DNA of 64,000 nt from Celeribacter baekdonensis (GCF_003047105.1 NZ_CP028475.1:558001-622000); one strand, 5' to 3'; shown: positions 42,123 through 51,887, counted from the first letter of the stretch. The notes: generated from the letters alone by a model not told the origin. Program-made: numbers and translations.

Positions 42123-42529
42123 GCTACGGTGTTGCGGCAGCTTTGCAGACAGCGGTGTATCAGGCGCTTGTGGCCGATCCGACGCTGACGGGGATGGTGG
42201 GCAGTGCGATTTACGATGCGGCCCCGACCGGCACATTGCCCGCTTTGTATGTGAGCCTTGGCCCGGAGGACGTGACAGATGCGTCTGACAAAACCGGAGC
42301 GGGGGCGCGCCACGAATTCACGGTGTCCGTGGTGGCGGATACGGCGGGTTTTTTGACGGCAAAACAGGTGGCCACGGCCATTTCCGACGTGCTTGTCGAT
42401 GCGGATCTCACGCTGAGCCGCGGCGTGCTCGTTGGGCTCTATTTCGTGTCGGCCAAGGCCCGGCGCGTTCAGGACAGTGATGTGCGCAGGATTGATTTGA
42501 AATTCCGCGCGCGGGTTGAAGACAACTGA
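42119..42529 (+). CDS. GTA tail terminator, DUF3168 (orfg8)
   Basis: 136 aa, beginning MSYGVAAALQTAVYQALVAD, with PALYVSLGPEDVTDASDKTG and HEFTVSVVADTAGF; the DUF3168 pattern of tail-completion proteins that cap the tail tube. Overlaps orfg7 by ATGA. Confidence 0.88.
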   Translation: MSYGVAAALQTAVYQALVADPTLTGMVGSAIYDAAPTGTLPALYVSLGPEDVTDASDKTGAGARHEFTVSVVADTAGFLTAKQVATAISDVLVDADLTLSRGVLVGLYFVSAKARRVQDSDVRRIDLKFRARVEDN

Positions 42530-42554
42530 TTATTCCAAGACGGAGTACACGAAA

Positions 42555-42968
42555 ATGGCTGCTCAAAACGGCAAAGACCTTCTCATCAAGCTGGACATGA
42601 CGGGTTCCGGCTCTTTCGAAACCATTGCGGGGCTGCGGGCCACGCGGATTTCCTTCAACGCCGAAAGTGTGGACGTGACCTCGTTGGAAAGCTCCGGCGG
42701 CTGGCGCGAACTGCTTGGGGGTGCTGGGGTGAAGAGCGCGACGATTTCGGGCTCTGGTGTGTTCAAAGACCAAAGCACGGATGAACGGGCCCGCCAGATT
42801 TTCTTTGACGGTGAAGTGCCCAATTTTCAGGTGATCATCCCGAATTTTGGCGTTGTCGAAGGGGCGTTTCAGCTGACTTCGATTGAATACGCCGGCTCGT
42901 ATAATGGCGAGGCCACATATGAATTGGCGATGTCGTCGGCCAGTCAGCTGACCTTTACGGCGGTGTAA
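42555..42968 (+). CDS. GTA major tail tube protein (orfg9, TP901-1 type)
   Basis: 137 aa. AAQNGKDLLIKLDMTGSGSF near the start, then AESVDVTSLESSGGWREL and the C-terminal beta-rich half. Family and length agree with orfg9. Start at 42555 after CGGAG; an open stretch upstream lacks a ribosome site. Confidence 0.9.
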   Translation: MAAQNGKDLLIKLDMTGSGSFETIAGLRATRISFNAESVDVTSLESSGGWRELLGGAGVKSATISGSGVFKDQSTDERARQIFFDGEVPNFQVIIPNFGVVEGAFQLTSIEYAGSYNGEATYELAMSSASQLTFTAV

Positions 42969-42971
42969 GTC

Positions 42972-43286
42972 ATGGCAAACCCCTTTCAAGGTGAAGTGGC
43001 GCTGACGCTTGATGGTGAACGCCATGTCCTGAAGCTCACGCTTGGGGCGTTGGCGGAACTCGAGGCAGGTCTGCAAACGGATACGTTGGTGGAGTTGGTC
43101 GAGCGCTATGAAGCGGGACGGTTTTCGTCCGCAGATGTGCTGCGTGTTGTTGTTGCGGGTCTACGCGGCGGCGGCTGGAAGGGGCGCTATGACGATATTC
43201 TGACGGCAGAGATCGAAGGCGGGCCGCTTGAGGCGGCGCGGGTTGGCGCAGAGCTGATCACGCGAGCCTTCATGGTGCCGGGTTGA
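42972..43286 (+). CDS. GTA tail assembly chaperone-like protein (orfg10)
   Basis: 104 aa; NPFQGEVALTLDGERHVLKL, then LGALAELEAGLQTDTLVELV and VLRVVVAGLRGGGW, the GTA gene-transfer-agent family pattern after the tail tube gene. Probably helps tape-measure and tube assembly; position is the main evidence for role. Confidence 0.85.
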   Translation: MANPFQGEVALTLDGERHVLKLTLGALAELEAGLQTDTLVELVERYEAGRFSSADVLRVVVAGLRGGGWKGRYDDILTAEIEGGPLEAARVGAELITRAFMVPG

Positions 43287-43296
43287 GGGGGTCTCC

Positions 43297-43524
43297 ATGA
43301 GCCTGATGACAGATAAGGGCGGTTTCGATTGGCCGGCGCTGATGCGGCTCGGCATCCGGGGACTTGGGTTAAAACCCGATGAATTCTGGCGACTGACGCC
43401 TGCCGAACTGTTGCTGATGTTGGGCACAGGAAGTGGCACGGCCCCAATGGGGCGCACCCGGCTCGATGAATTGGCCAAAGCCTTCCCTGATGAAGGCGTA
43501 ATGAAAGGGCAAGACGATGGCTGA
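43297..43524 (+). CDS. GTA tail assembly chaperone (orfg10.1)
   Basis: 75 aa; FDWPALMRLGIRGLGLKPDEFWRLTPAELLLM is the diagnostic tail-chaperone sequence (read in two parts). Overlaps the tape-measure start by 8 bp. Paired with the orfg10 product in tail assembly. Confidence 0.9.
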   Translation: MSLMTDKGGFDWPALMRLGIRGLGLKPDEFWRLTPAELLLMLGTGSGTAPMGRTRLDELAKAFPDEGVMKGQDDG

Positions 43525-44194
43525 GATCAATGGCACAGATGTAAATGGCCTTGACGCCTTTGAAGATAAGGTCACGCAGATGGAAAGCGCCATTGGCGGT
43601 GCCGAGGCGATGGCGGCAGCTTTTAACCAAGAGATGGTGCGGTTACAGGCAACGGTGGCCGAGACCCAGCGCGAGATCTCCGTGCTTGAACGCGGGATAT
43701 CCCGTGGGTTGAAAAAGGCGATTGATGGTTTGGTCTTTGATGGCGACACGCTGGCACAGGCGCTCAAGGGCGTTGGTACGTCGATGTTGGATGCGGCTTA
43801 CAATGCGGCATTGAGGCCGGTGACGAGCCACGTGGGCTCTGTGTTGGGCTCCGGTCTTGAGAGTATCATTCAAGGTCTCATGCCGTTTGAAAAAGGCGGG
43901 GCTTTTGCACAGGGCAATGTGATGCCCTTTGCCAAGGGCGGCGTTGTGTCCAGCCCGACCTATTTCCCAATGCGCGGTGGCACGGGCCTTATGGGCGAAG
44001 CGGGGGCGGAAGCGATCATGCCGCTGACACGCGGGGCCAATGGCAAATTGGGCGTTCAAGCCTCCGGATCGGGCAGTCCGGTTAATATTACGATGAACAT
44101 CACCACGCCGGATGTCGCAGGCTTTCAGCGCAGCCAAAGCCAAGTGGCCGCACAGCTCAGCCGCGCGCTGGGCCGTGGGCAACGCAATCAATAA
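43517..44194 (+). CDS. GTA tape measure protein (orfg11)
   Basis: 225 aa, sets the short GTA tail length. A helical N-terminal region (EDKVTQMESAIGGAEAMAAA to REISVLERGI) is followed by a Gly-rich part with KGGAFAQGNVMPFAKGGVV and MRGGTGLMGEAGAEAIMPL, the usual tape-measure end. The short length agrees with short-tailed GTA particles and is not a truncation. Confidence 0.88.
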   Translation: MAEINGTDVNGLDAFEDKVTQMESAIGGAEAMAAAFNQEMVRLQATVAETQREISVLERGISRGLKKAIDGLVFDGDTLAQALKGVGTSMLDAAYNAALRPVTSHVGSVLGSGLESIIQGLMPFEKGGAFAQGNVMPFAKGGVVSSPTYFPMRGGTGLMGEAGAEAIMPLTRGANGKLGVQASGSGSPVNITMNITTPDVAGFQRSQSQVAAQLSRALGRGQRNQ

Positions 44195-44248
44195 CGCAAT
44201 ACGGGCCGGGACCGGCCTCAACCGCCATTCGAATGGAGGGGAACACCT

Positions 44249-44881
44249 ATGGGTTTTCATGATGTGAGATTTCCGGCGAACCTGAGCTTTGGGTCCGTTG
44301 GGGGACCGGAGCGGCGCACCGATGTTGTGACGCTGGCAAACGGGTTTGAAGAACGCAACACCCCATGGGCACATTCCCGTCGGCGGTATGACGCGGGGCT
44401 TGGGATGCGGTCCTTGGATGATATCGAATTGCTCATCGCGTTTTTTGAGGCGCGGCAAGGGCAACTCTTTGGGTTTCGGTGGAAAGATTGGTCGGACTAT
44501 AAGACCTGTCGGGCCTCTGATGCCATTGGGTTTGAGGATCAGATTGTCGCTTATGGCGATGGCGAAACCACGCAATTCCAACTTACCAAGAACTATCAGT
44601 CAGGGGATGCCGTTTACGTCCGCCCGGTGAAAAAGCCAGTGTTGGGCACTGTCAAAGCGGGCGTGCAAGGTCAGGAGCTTTTTGAAGCGATTGATTGGGA
44701 GGTGGATACCCTGACGGGGATGATCACCTTTGCCACGCCGCCGGCGGAGAACGCGGCGGTGAGTGCCGGGTATGAATTTGACGTGCCTGTACGGTTTGAC
44801 ACCAACCGGATCGCGACCTCTGTTGCGTCATTCCAGGCGGGCGAAGTGCCCAATGTGCCAATTGTGGAGGTGCGAGTCTGA
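44249..44881 (+). CDS. GTA distal tail protein, DUF2460 (orfg12)
   Basis: 210 aa; GFHDVRFPANLSFGSVGGPERRTD, SRRRYDAGLGMRSLDDIE, and FFEARQGQLFGFRWKDW are the DUF2460 signature. Start after GGAGGGGAA. Its last base overlaps the orfg13 start. Confidence 0.92.
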   Translation: MGFHDVRFPANLSFGSVGGPERRTDVVTLANGFEERNTPWAHSRRRYDAGLGMRSLDDIELLIAFFEARQGQLFGFRWKDWSDYKTCRASDAIGFEDQIVAYGDGETTQFQLTKNYQSGDAVYVRPVKKPVLGTVKAGVQGQELFEAIDWEVDTLTGMITFATPPAENAAVSAGYEFDVPVRFDTNRIATSVASFQAGEVPNVPIVEVRV

Positions 44882-45804
44882 TGGCTTTTCCAGAAGATCT
44901 ACAAACGCATTTGGCCAGTGGGACGACCACGCTGTGTCGTGCTTGGGTTTTGGTGCGTCGCGATGGTGAAACCTATGGGTTTACCGATCATGACAATGAT
45001 TTGAGTTTTGAAGGGCTTGTTTTTAAAGCGGATACGGGACTTACGGCCAACGCGCTGGAACAATCCACTGGCCTTTCTGTGGATAACACTGAGGCGTTGG
45101 GCGCGCTGACTTCGGCGTCAGTTCAGGAAAGCGACATTCGTGCCGGGCGTTTTGACGGAGCTCAGGTGCGCTCTTGGCTTGTGAACTGGGCGGATGTGGA
45201 CCAGCGCGTGCTGTTGTTTAGAGGGACCTTTGGCGAGATCACCCGGGTTTCGGGGGGATTTCGTGCGGAATTGCGCGGCTTGACCGAGGAACTCAACCAG
45301 CCGCAAGGGCGGATCTATCAACCTGGTTGTTCCGCAATTCTGGGCGGAGAAGGCTGTGGGTTTAACCTCAATCAGCCAGGCTATTTTTCCGAAGTTGCGG
45401 TGGAACGCGTTGAAAAAGCGAAACTTTTTTCGTTTTCCACCTTTGAGGGATTTGATGACCGTTGGTTCGAGCGCGGGCGTTTGATTGTTCAAACGGGTGC
45501 AGCGACAACCCTTGTGGGGGTGATCAAGAATGATCGCCTGTCCGCGGATGGGCGTACAATCGAACTCTGGGAAGAGCTCAGAGCCGAGATCCTCCCCGGG
45601 GATGTCATTCGGATTGAAGCGGGGTGTGATCGGCGTGCGGCGACATGTCGGCTGAAGTTTGACAACTTTCCGAACTTTCGCGGTTTTCCTCATATTCCGG
45701 GCGAAGATTGGTTGGCCAGCTATCCGATCCAAGGCAAGCCAAACGATGGTGGCAGCCGCAGTTCGATATTTGGCGACATAAGCTCTCCGATTTTTGGGGG
45801 CTAG
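44881..45804 (+). CDS. GTA baseplate hub, DUF2163 (orfg13)
   Basis: 307 aa; TTTLCRAWVLVRRDGETYGF, NDLSFEGLVFKADTG, and CSAILGGEGCGFNL followed by later cysteines (EAGCDRRAATCRLKF). The four cysteines match those that hold an iron-sulfur cluster in the Rhodobacter hub protein. Lies between distal tail and peptidase genes. Confidence 0.92.
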   Translation: MAFPEDLQTHLASGTTTLCRAWVLVRRDGETYGFTDHDNDLSFEGLVFKADTGLTANALEQSTGLSVDNTEALGALTSASVQESDIRAGRFDGAQVRSWLVNWADVDQRVLLFRGTFGEITRVSGGFRAELRGLTEELNQPQGRIYQPGCSAILGGEGCGFNLNQPGYFSEVAVERVEKAKLFSFSTFEGFDDRWFERGRLIVQTGAATTLVGVIKNDRLSADGRTIELWEELRAEILPGDVIRIEAGCDRRAATCRLKFDNFPNFRGFPHIPGEDWLASYPIQGKPNDGGSRSSIFGDISSPIFGG

Positions 45805-45805
45805 A

Positions 45806-46249
45806 ATGATGGATTTGACGATTGCAGATCGTGCCCGTGGCTGGCTTGGAACGCCCTATCGACATCAAGCTTCCTGCAAGGGGGCGGGAACGGATTGTCT
45901 TGGGTTATTGCGTGGAATTTGGCGCGAGGTTTATGGCGAAGAGCCTGAAATGATCCCGCCATACACGAAAGATTGGAGCGAGCCGCAAAACGAAGAGCGG
46001 CTTTTGGATGCGGCGCAACAGCACCTCATTGCCAAGCCGGTGAGCGAGATGGCTGTAGGTGATGTGCTTTTGTTTCGAATGCGCGATGGCGCTGTGGCCA
46101 AGCATCTTGGCATCGTTGGACGGGTGGGTGAACGCCCCTCTTTTATTCATGCCTATTCCGGCCACGGGGTCATCGAGAATGCGCTGAGTACACCATGGCG
46201 CAGGCGTGTTGTGGCCTGTTTTTCATTCCCATCTAAGGGAGATAAGTAA
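45806..46249 (+). CDS. GTA NlpC/P60 peptidase (orfg14)
   Basis: 147 aa; catalytic cysteine in GAGTDCLGLLRG (about residue 32) and histidine in VAKHLGIVGRV (about 93). Expected to cut recipient cell-wall peptides during DNA entry. Start at 45806 follows a run of G just before the previous stop; end overlaps the next start (TAATG). Confidence 0.93.
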   Translation: MMDLTIADRARGWLGTPYRHQASCKGAGTDCLGLLRGIWREVYGEEPEMIPPYTKDWSEPQNEERLLDAAQQHLIAKPVSEMAVGDVLLFRMRDGAVAKHLGIVGRVGERPSFIHAYSGHGVIENALSTPWRRRVVACFSFPSKGDK

Positions 46250-49200
46250 TGGCAACTATTGTACTTTCGGCTGCGGGTGCAGCGATTGGGGCTTCTGTTG
46301 GCGGAGGTGTCTTTGGCCTGTCTTCGGTGGTCATTGGTCGCGCGATCGGGGCCACGCTTGGGCGTGCGATCGACCAACGTCTTATGGGCGTGGGGAGCCA
46401 GACTGTGGAAACCGGCCGAGTGGAACGGTTTCGCCTGACGGGGGCCTCAGAGGGAGCGCCTGTTGCGCAGATTTACGGGCGAATGCGCGTTGGCGGACAG
46501 GTGATCTGGGCAACCGAATTTCAGGAAAATGTCGCCACATCAGGTGGCGGAGGCAAAGGAGCCCCAAGTGCCCCCACAGTCAAGCAGTATAGCTATTCTG
46601 TGTCTTTGGCGGTTGCCCTCTGTGAAGGTGAAATTTCTCGTGTTGGCCGGGTTTGGGCCGATGGCAGTGAGATTGATGTCAGCACGTTGAACATGCGTGT
46701 TTACGCGGGCACGCAAGATCAGCTTCCCGACCCAAAAATGGAAGCCGTGGAAGGTGCGGGAAACGTGCCTGCATATCGTGGGATTGCGTATGTTGTGCTC
46801 GAAGATGTCGATCTGACGGCATTTGGTAACAGGGTGCCGCAGTTTACGTTTGAGGTGATGCGTCCAGATCAGGCTGTGGGGCAAAAGAGCGATTTGACCC
46901 ATTTGGTCGAAGCCGTTGCGATGATCCCTGGGACGGGGGAATACGCGTTGGCGACGACGCCTGTGTATTTGCAAGGCGGCGCGGGGGATGTCGCCGCGTC
47001 CAACGTCAATTCCGCCTCAGGTCAACCCGATTTCACAACCTCTTTGACAGCAATGTCGCAGGAGTTGAAGTCGTGTCAGTCGACGTCGCTTGTGGTGTCG
47101 TGGTTCGGGGATGATTTGCGCTGTGGATCGTGTCAGCTACAGCCAAAGGTGGAGCAAGCGGAGGCGGATGCGTCGAACATGCCGTGGTCTGTATCTGGGG
47201 TGTCGCGTGGCTCCGCAACCCTCGTGCCGCGTGATGCTGATGATCGGTCTGTATATGGTGGGACGCCGACGGACCAGTCCGTGGTTCAGGCCATTCATGC
47301 GCTGCACGATGCCGAGCAGGAGGTCATGTTCTATCCGTTTATCCTGATGGACCAGCTTGCAGGCAATGGTATGGTTGATCCATGGACCGGGGAGCTTGAA
47401 CAGCCGGCACTGCCATGGCGCGGGCGTATTACCACGTCTTTGGCACCCGGCATTTCGGGGACCACAGATGGCACTGCCTCTGCGGATGCCGAAGTCGCTG
47501 CGTTTTTTGGGATCGCGCAGGCGACGGATTTCTCAGCCTCGGGATCAACCGTGTCTTACACGGGGCCAGCCGAGTTTTCGTATCGCCGGATGATCCTGCA
47601 TTATGCGCATCTATGTGCGTTGGCAGGTGGGGTTGAGGCGTTTTGTATTGGTTCCGAGATGCGGTCTCTGACGCGCATTCGTGGTGTGGCTGGTTTTCCT
47701 GCCGTTGACGCCTTGGTCCAGCTTGCCGCAGACGTGCGTGGCATCCTTGGAGCTGAGTGTAAAATCGGCTATGCGGCGGATTGGTCTGAATATTTTGGCC
47801 ATCAAGCGGACGGCAATCTGTATTTCAATCTTGATCCGCTTTGGGCGGATGCAAACATCGATTTCATCGGGATCGACAATTATATGCCGCTGTCCGATTG
47901 GCGCGATGGTGATGATCATGCCGATGCCGATTTTGGTTCGATCTATAATCTTGACTACCTCAAGGCCAATATTGAAGGCGGCGAGGGGTATGACTGGTAT
48001 TATGCGTTTGATGAGCACGATAAGGCGCAAATCCGTACTCCGATTGTAGATGGTGCCTACGGTGAAGAGTGGGTTTGGCGGTATAAGGACATTCGGGGAT
48101 GGTGGCAGAACGATCACCACGAACGGGTGGGCGGCGTGCGCAATGAGACACCAACGGCGTGGGTGCCAGAGTCCAAGCCGATTTGGTTCACGGAAATGGG
48201 CTGTGCCGCGATTGATAAGGCGACCAACCAGCCCAACAAGTTTTTGGATGCGAAATCTTCCGAAAGCTCACTGCCGAAGTATTCTTCCGGGCGCCGGGAT
48301 GATTTCATTCAGCTTCAGTATGTCCGGGCGATGACTGACTACTGGAAGGATGAGAGCCATAACCCGATGTCTGACATCTACGAAGGCGCAATGATCGACA
48401 TGAGTCGGGCCCATGTTTGGGCTTGGGACGGCAGGCCGTACCCGGCATTTCCCTCGGTGACTTCGGTATGGAGTGATGGTGATAATTACGCCAGAGGACA
48501 TTGGTTGAACGGTCGCAGCACCTCGCGGTCTCTGGCCGATGTTGTGACCGAAATCTGTGCGCGTTCAGGTGTTTATGAGCTTGACGTGAGTGAGCTTTGG
48601 GGCGTTTTGCGCGGCTATAGCGTTAGCGATATCTCGGGAGCTCGCTCAGCCTTGCAGCCGCTTATGCTGGCCTATGGGTTTGAGGCCATCGAACGCGAAG
48701 GCCAACTCATTTTCCGGTCTCGTGACGGCAAGGCAAAGGTTGAGTTGAGCGAAGATCAAATGGCGGTCTCCGATGAATTGGCCGGCGTTCTGGAACGGAC
48801 CCGCGCCCCCGAAGCGGAGGTAGCAGGCCGGGTGAAACTCACCTTTGTCGATGCGGATGGGGATTATGCGGCCCGCGCCGAAGAGGCCATGTTCCCGGAT
48901 GAACAAAGCCGACTTGTGTCCCAGTCTGAATTGCCTTTGGCACTCACACGCTCAGAGGGGCGGCAGGTTGTGGAACGGTGGTTGGCGGAGTCGCGCGTGG
49001 CACGAGATACGGCCCGGTTTTCGCTTCCTCCATCGCTGTTTTCACATGGTGCGGGGGATGTAATCACTGTGACCACAGCAGACGGCGCATTGCGGTATCG
49101 GGTCGATCACGCCACCTTTGGCGATCTGCAACAGATCGAAGCGGTGCGGGTCGAGCAAGAAATCTACGTGCCCTCTGATGCGGTCGAAGAAATCATTGAG

Positions 49201-50154
49201 GCCAAGCCGTTTTCGGCCCCTGTACCGGTCTATCCATTGTTCTTGGATCTTCCGCTTTTGACGGGGGATGAAACGCCTCATGCGCCGTATGTTGCTGTTA
49301 CGGCGAACCCTTGGCCGGGGTCTGCAGCGGTCTATGCGTCGGCATCAGACAGTGGTTATGAGTTGAACACGTTGTTGCCAACTTGGGCCACCATTGGGGT
49401 GACGCAAACGGCACTTGAGAGTGCAGCTCCGGCGGTTTGGGACCGGGGGGCCGCTTTGCGGGTGAAGCTGACCAAAGGAGAGCTGACCTCGGTCGATCTC
49501 GTCGATGTTTTGAACGGGGCCAATGTTGCGGCGATTGGCGATGGATCGTCTGGCAACTGGGAAGTGTTCCAATTCGCCACCGCAGAATTGGTTGCGCCGC
49601 AAACCTACGATCTATCTTTGCGGTTGCGGGGACAGGTGGGGACCGACGGCCTTATGGCAAGCTGGCCTGCGGGATCTCGCTTTGTCCTGTTGAACTCGGC
49701 GCTTCGACAAATCGACATTGCCCAATCGGCACGTGGTTTGGCGCGTCATTATCGGATTGGTCCATCTCAACGTGGCTATGATGATCCAAGCTATCAGCAT
49801 TTGGTCGAAGCCTTCGATGGGGTCGGCCTGCGCCCCTATGCTCCGGCGCATCTCAAAGCACGGTTGACCCTTTCGGGCGATACGGAGCTGACTTGGGTCC
49901 GGCGCACACGGATTGATGGCGACAGTTGGCAATCGGTTGAAGTGCCCCTTGGCGAGGTCTCCGAGCTTTACGTCGTGAGGGTCGTTCAGGGCGGGGCCAT
50001 TCTGCGTGAAACTGTCGTGGTGTCTCCAAACTGGACCTACTCCGCCAGCCAAAAAACCAGCGACGGTGTGACCGGCGCTTATGAAATCCATGTTGCCCAG
50101 ATGTCTGAAAGTTATGGACCGGGCCTCTTCCAAAGGATCGAGATCAATGAGTGA
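46249..50154 (+). CDS. GTA megatron tail/host-contact protein (orfg15)
   Basis: 1301 aa, the tip of the tail that contacts the recipient and carries DNA through the envelope. A Gly/Ala-rich hydrophobic N-terminus (about 1-35) is followed by a hub-like region. A TIM-barrel glycosidase-like domain covers about 430-720 (YAADWSEYFGHQADGNLYFNLD, then DFIGIDNYMPLSDW and PIWFTEMGCAAID in parts). A phage-tail domain follows (about 770-950) and then beta-rich host-contact modules. Single frame with no break. Overlaps orfg14 by TAATG and the DUF2793 gene by 8 bp. Confidence 0.93.
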   Translation: MATIVLSAAGAAIGASVGGGVFGLSSVVIGRAIGATLGRAIDQRLMGVGSQTVETGRVERFRLTGASEGAPVAQIYGRMRVGGQVIWATEFQENVATSGGGGKGAPSAPTVKQYSYSVSLAVALCEGEISRVGRVWADGSEIDVSTLNMRVYAGTQDQLPDPKMEAVEGAGNVPAYRGIAYVVLEDVDLTAFGNRVPQFTFEVMRPDQAVGQKSDLTHLVEAVAMIPGTGEYALATTPVYLQGGAGDVAASNVNSASGQPDFTTSLTAMSQELKSCQSTSLVVSWFGDDLRCGSCQLQPKVEQAEADASNMPWSVSGVSRGSATLVPRDADDRSVYGGTPTDQSVVQAIHALHDAEQEVMFYPFILMDQLAGNGMVDPWTGELEQPALPWRGRITTSLAPGISGTTDGTASADAEVAAFFGIAQATDFSASGSTVSYTGPAEFSYRRMILHYAHLCALAGGVEAFCIGSEMRSLTRIRGVAGFPAVDALVQLAADVRGILGAECKIGYAADWSEYFGHQADGNLYFNLDPLWADANIDFIGIDNYMPLSDWRDGDDHADADFGSIYNLDYLKANIEGGEGYDWYYAFDEHDKAQIRTPIVDGAYGEEWVWRYKDIRGWWQNDHHERVGGVRNETPTAWVPESKPIWFTEMGCAAIDKATNQPNKFLDAKSSESSLPKYSSGRRDDFIQLQYVRAMTDYWKDESHNPMSDIYEGAMIDMSRAHVWAWDGRPYPAFPSVTSVWSDGDNYARGHWLNGRSTSRSLADVVTEICARSGVYELDVSELWGVLRGYSVSDISGARSALQPLMLAYGFEAIEREGQLIFRSRDGKAKVELSEDQMAVSDELAGVLERTRAPEAEVAGRVKLTFVDADGDYAARAEEAMFPDEQSRLVSQSELPLALTRSEGRQVVERWLAESRVARDTARFSLPPSLFSHGAGDVITVTTADGALRYRVDHATFGDLQQIEAVRVEQEIYVPSDAVEEIIEAKPFSAPVPVYPLFLDLPLLTGDETPHAPYVAVTANPWPGSAAVYASASDSGYELNTLLPTWATIGVTQTALESAAPAVWDRGAALRVKLTKGELTSVDLVDVLNGANVAAIGDGSSGNWEVFQFATAELVAPQTYDLSLRLRGQVGTDGLMASWPAGSRFVLLNSALRQIDIAQSARGLARHYRIGPSQRGYDDPSYQHLVEAFDGVGLRPYAPAHLKARLTLSGDTELTWVRRTRIDGDSWQSVEVPLGEVSELYVVRVVQGGAILRETVVVSPNWTYSASQKTSDGVTGAYEIHVAQMSESYGPGLFQRIEINE

Positions 50155-50860
50155 TACATCCCGTTTTGAATTGCCGCTGTTGCAAGCGTCGCAAGCGCAA
50201 AAACATGTAACCGTAAACGAGGCGCTGACCCGGATTGATGGGTTGCTGCAACTCACGCTCCAATCGGTCACCCTCAACACGCCACCGCTGACGCCGCAAG
50301 AGGGGGAGGCCTACGGGGTAGGGGCGGCTGCCGTCAACGCCTGGGCTGGGCAAGAGGGAATGATTGCGCTGTACATCAACGGCGGCTGGGCTTTTGTGCC
50401 CACCACCTTGGGGATGCGTGCCTATGTTGCCGATCAGAACGGTTGGGCGGGACACAATGGGGCCGGTTGGGTGCTTGGCATGCAAACCCTCTCTGCCAAC
50501 GGCGCGGGCATGGTGTCCAAGGTGATCGAAGTGGATCATGCCCTTTCCTCTGGTCCAACATCCAACGCCGCTTACGCCATTCCGGGGCAATCCGTGGTGT
50601 ATGGCGTCACCGGCCGCGTGCTTTCTGATATCACGGGCTCTGGCCTCACCGGGTTTTCTTTGGGCGTTTCCGGGTCCACAAACCGCTATGGCTCCGGTCT
50701 GTCGCCCGCTCAAGGCAGCTGGCTTCGTGGCCTGACCGGCACACCTTTGACCTATTATTCCAGTGAAGACCTCGTTCTCACGGCCGAAGGCGGTGATTTC
50801 ACGGGAGGCACACTCCGTTTGGCCATCCATTGCGTGCAGTTCACGCTGCCTTCGGAATAA
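50147..50860 (+). CDS. DUF2793 protein at GTA cluster end (spike- or fibre-like)
   Basis: 237 aa; RFELPLLQASQAQKHVTVNE is the DUF2793 signature, followed by ALTRIDGLLQL, the PQEGEAYGV segment and GGWAFVPTTLGMRAYV. A beta-rich C-terminal part may bind carbohydrate. DUF2793 proteins belong to GTA head-spike or fibre sets in Rhodobacter, where I believe they are encoded away from the main cluster; here the gene overlaps orfg15 by 8 bp and shares its terminator. Role as capsule-binding spike is inference. Confidence 0.85.
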   Translation: MSDTSRFELPLLQASQAQKHVTVNEALTRIDGLLQLTLQSVTLNTPPLTPQEGEAYGVGAAAVNAWAGQEGMIALYINGGWAFVPTTLGMRAYVADQNGWAGHNGAGWVLGMQTLSANGAGMVSKVIEVDHALSSGPTSNAAYAIPGQSVVYGVTGRVLSDITGSGLTGFSLGVSGSTNRYGSGLSPAQGSWLRGLTGTPLTYYSSEDLVLTAEGGDFTGGTLRLAIHCVQFTLPSE

Positions 50861-50883
50861 TCTAAGACCATAGCGTATTTTAT

Positions 50884-50913
50884 GCCCCGTGCCGTTCTCG
50901 GCGCGGGGCTTTT
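50884..50913 (+). terminator. Terminator of the GTA cluster
   Basis: GCCCCGTGCCG (50884-50894) pairs with CGGCGCGGGGC (50899-50909), one G-T pair, 4-nt loop, then T4. Confidence 0.9.
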
Positions 50914-51016
50914 CGTGTTTGCGCGCCCCAAATGCACATCGTTTCCCCCAATCACACTCTTGTTCTTTTAGAATCCCGCCTATCTATAGTAAGCTCTCTC
51001 AAAAGAGGAAAAGCGC

Positions 51017-51829
51017 ATGGCCAAAACACGCACGCACCTGTCCAAACTCGATCCTGTTTGGACCCAAATCGTTTCCGAGGCCCGTCAGGCCGTGGACGCA
51101 GAGCCTCTGTTGGGCGGGATGGTGCATGCCTGTATCCTGCATCACGAAACGCTTGAGGCCGCTTTGGCCTATCGCATCGCGCAAAAAATGGCCTCTGGCG
51201 AGATGTCCGAACAGCTCATCCGCGAAATTGCTGACGCTGCCTATGCCTCTGACCCGTCCTTGGCTGACTCCGCACGCGCCGATATCTCCGCCGTTTATGA
51301 GCGTGATCCGGCCTGTCATCGTTACATCCAACCTTTGCTTTATTTCAAAGGATTCCAAGCCATTCAGGCCCACCGCGTTGCCAATTGGCTCTGGCGCGAA
51401 GGTCGCCGTGATCTGGCCTATTTCTTCCAAATGCGGATGTCCGAACAATTTTCCGTCGACATCCATCCCGCTTGTCGCATCGGCAAAGGCCTGTTCCTCG
51501 ATCACGCGCATTCTCTGGTCTTTGGCGAAACTGCCGTCATTGGCGACAATGTGTCGATCCTGCATGACGTGACCTTGGGCGGCACCGGCAAAGAGGACGA
51601 AGACCGTCATCCGAAAATCGGCGATGGCGTCCTGATCGGCGCTGGTGCCAAAGTGCTCGGCAACATCAAAATCGGTTGCTGCTCGCGCATCGCTGCTGGT
51701 TCCGTTGTCTTGGCCGACGTCCCGCCCGCCACCACGGTTGCGGGTGTTCCGGCCAAAGTCGTGGGCGAGGCGGGCTGTTCGCAACCGTCGGTGTCGATGA
51801 ACCAACTCATCGGCGCGCGCGACAAATAA
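51017..51829 (+). CDS. cysE: Serine O-acetyltransferase
   Basis: Makes O-acetylserine from acetyl-CoA and serine, the first step of cysteine synthesis. 270 aa: a helical N-terminal domain followed by left-handed beta-helix hexapeptides (IGKGLFLDHAHSLVFGETAV, IGDNVSILHDVTLGGTG). The catalytic histidine lies in DIHPACRIG or LFLDHAH. In Rhodobacter capsulatus a cysE gene also follows the GTA cluster and affects GTA uptake and capsule, so the position is conserved. Independent transcription is possible, since a terminator lies upstream. Confidence 0.95.
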   Translation: MAKTRTHLSKLDPVWTQIVSEARQAVDAEPLLGGMVHACILHHETLEAALAYRIAQKMASGEMSEQLIREIADAAYASDPSLADSARADISAVYERDPACHRYIQPLLYFKGFQAIQAHRVANWLWREGRRDLAYFFQMRMSEQFSVDIHPACRIGKGLFLDHAHSLVFGETAVIGDNVSILHDVTLGGTGKEDEDRHPKIGDGVLIGAGAKVLGNIKIGCCSRIAAGSVVLADVPPATTVAGVPAKVVGEAGCSQPSVSMNQLIGARDK

Positions 51830-51849
51830 ACTTTATTCAATCCTAAATA

Positions 51850-51887
51850 AAAAACGCCCCGCTGGACATGTCCGGCGGGGCGTTTTT
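51850..51887. terminator. Bidirectional terminator, cysE and pdhC
   Basis: AAAAACGCCCCGC (51850-51862) pairs with GCGGGGCGTTTTT (51875-51887), with an inner GGACATGTCC palindrome. T runs on both sides. Confidence 0.95.
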
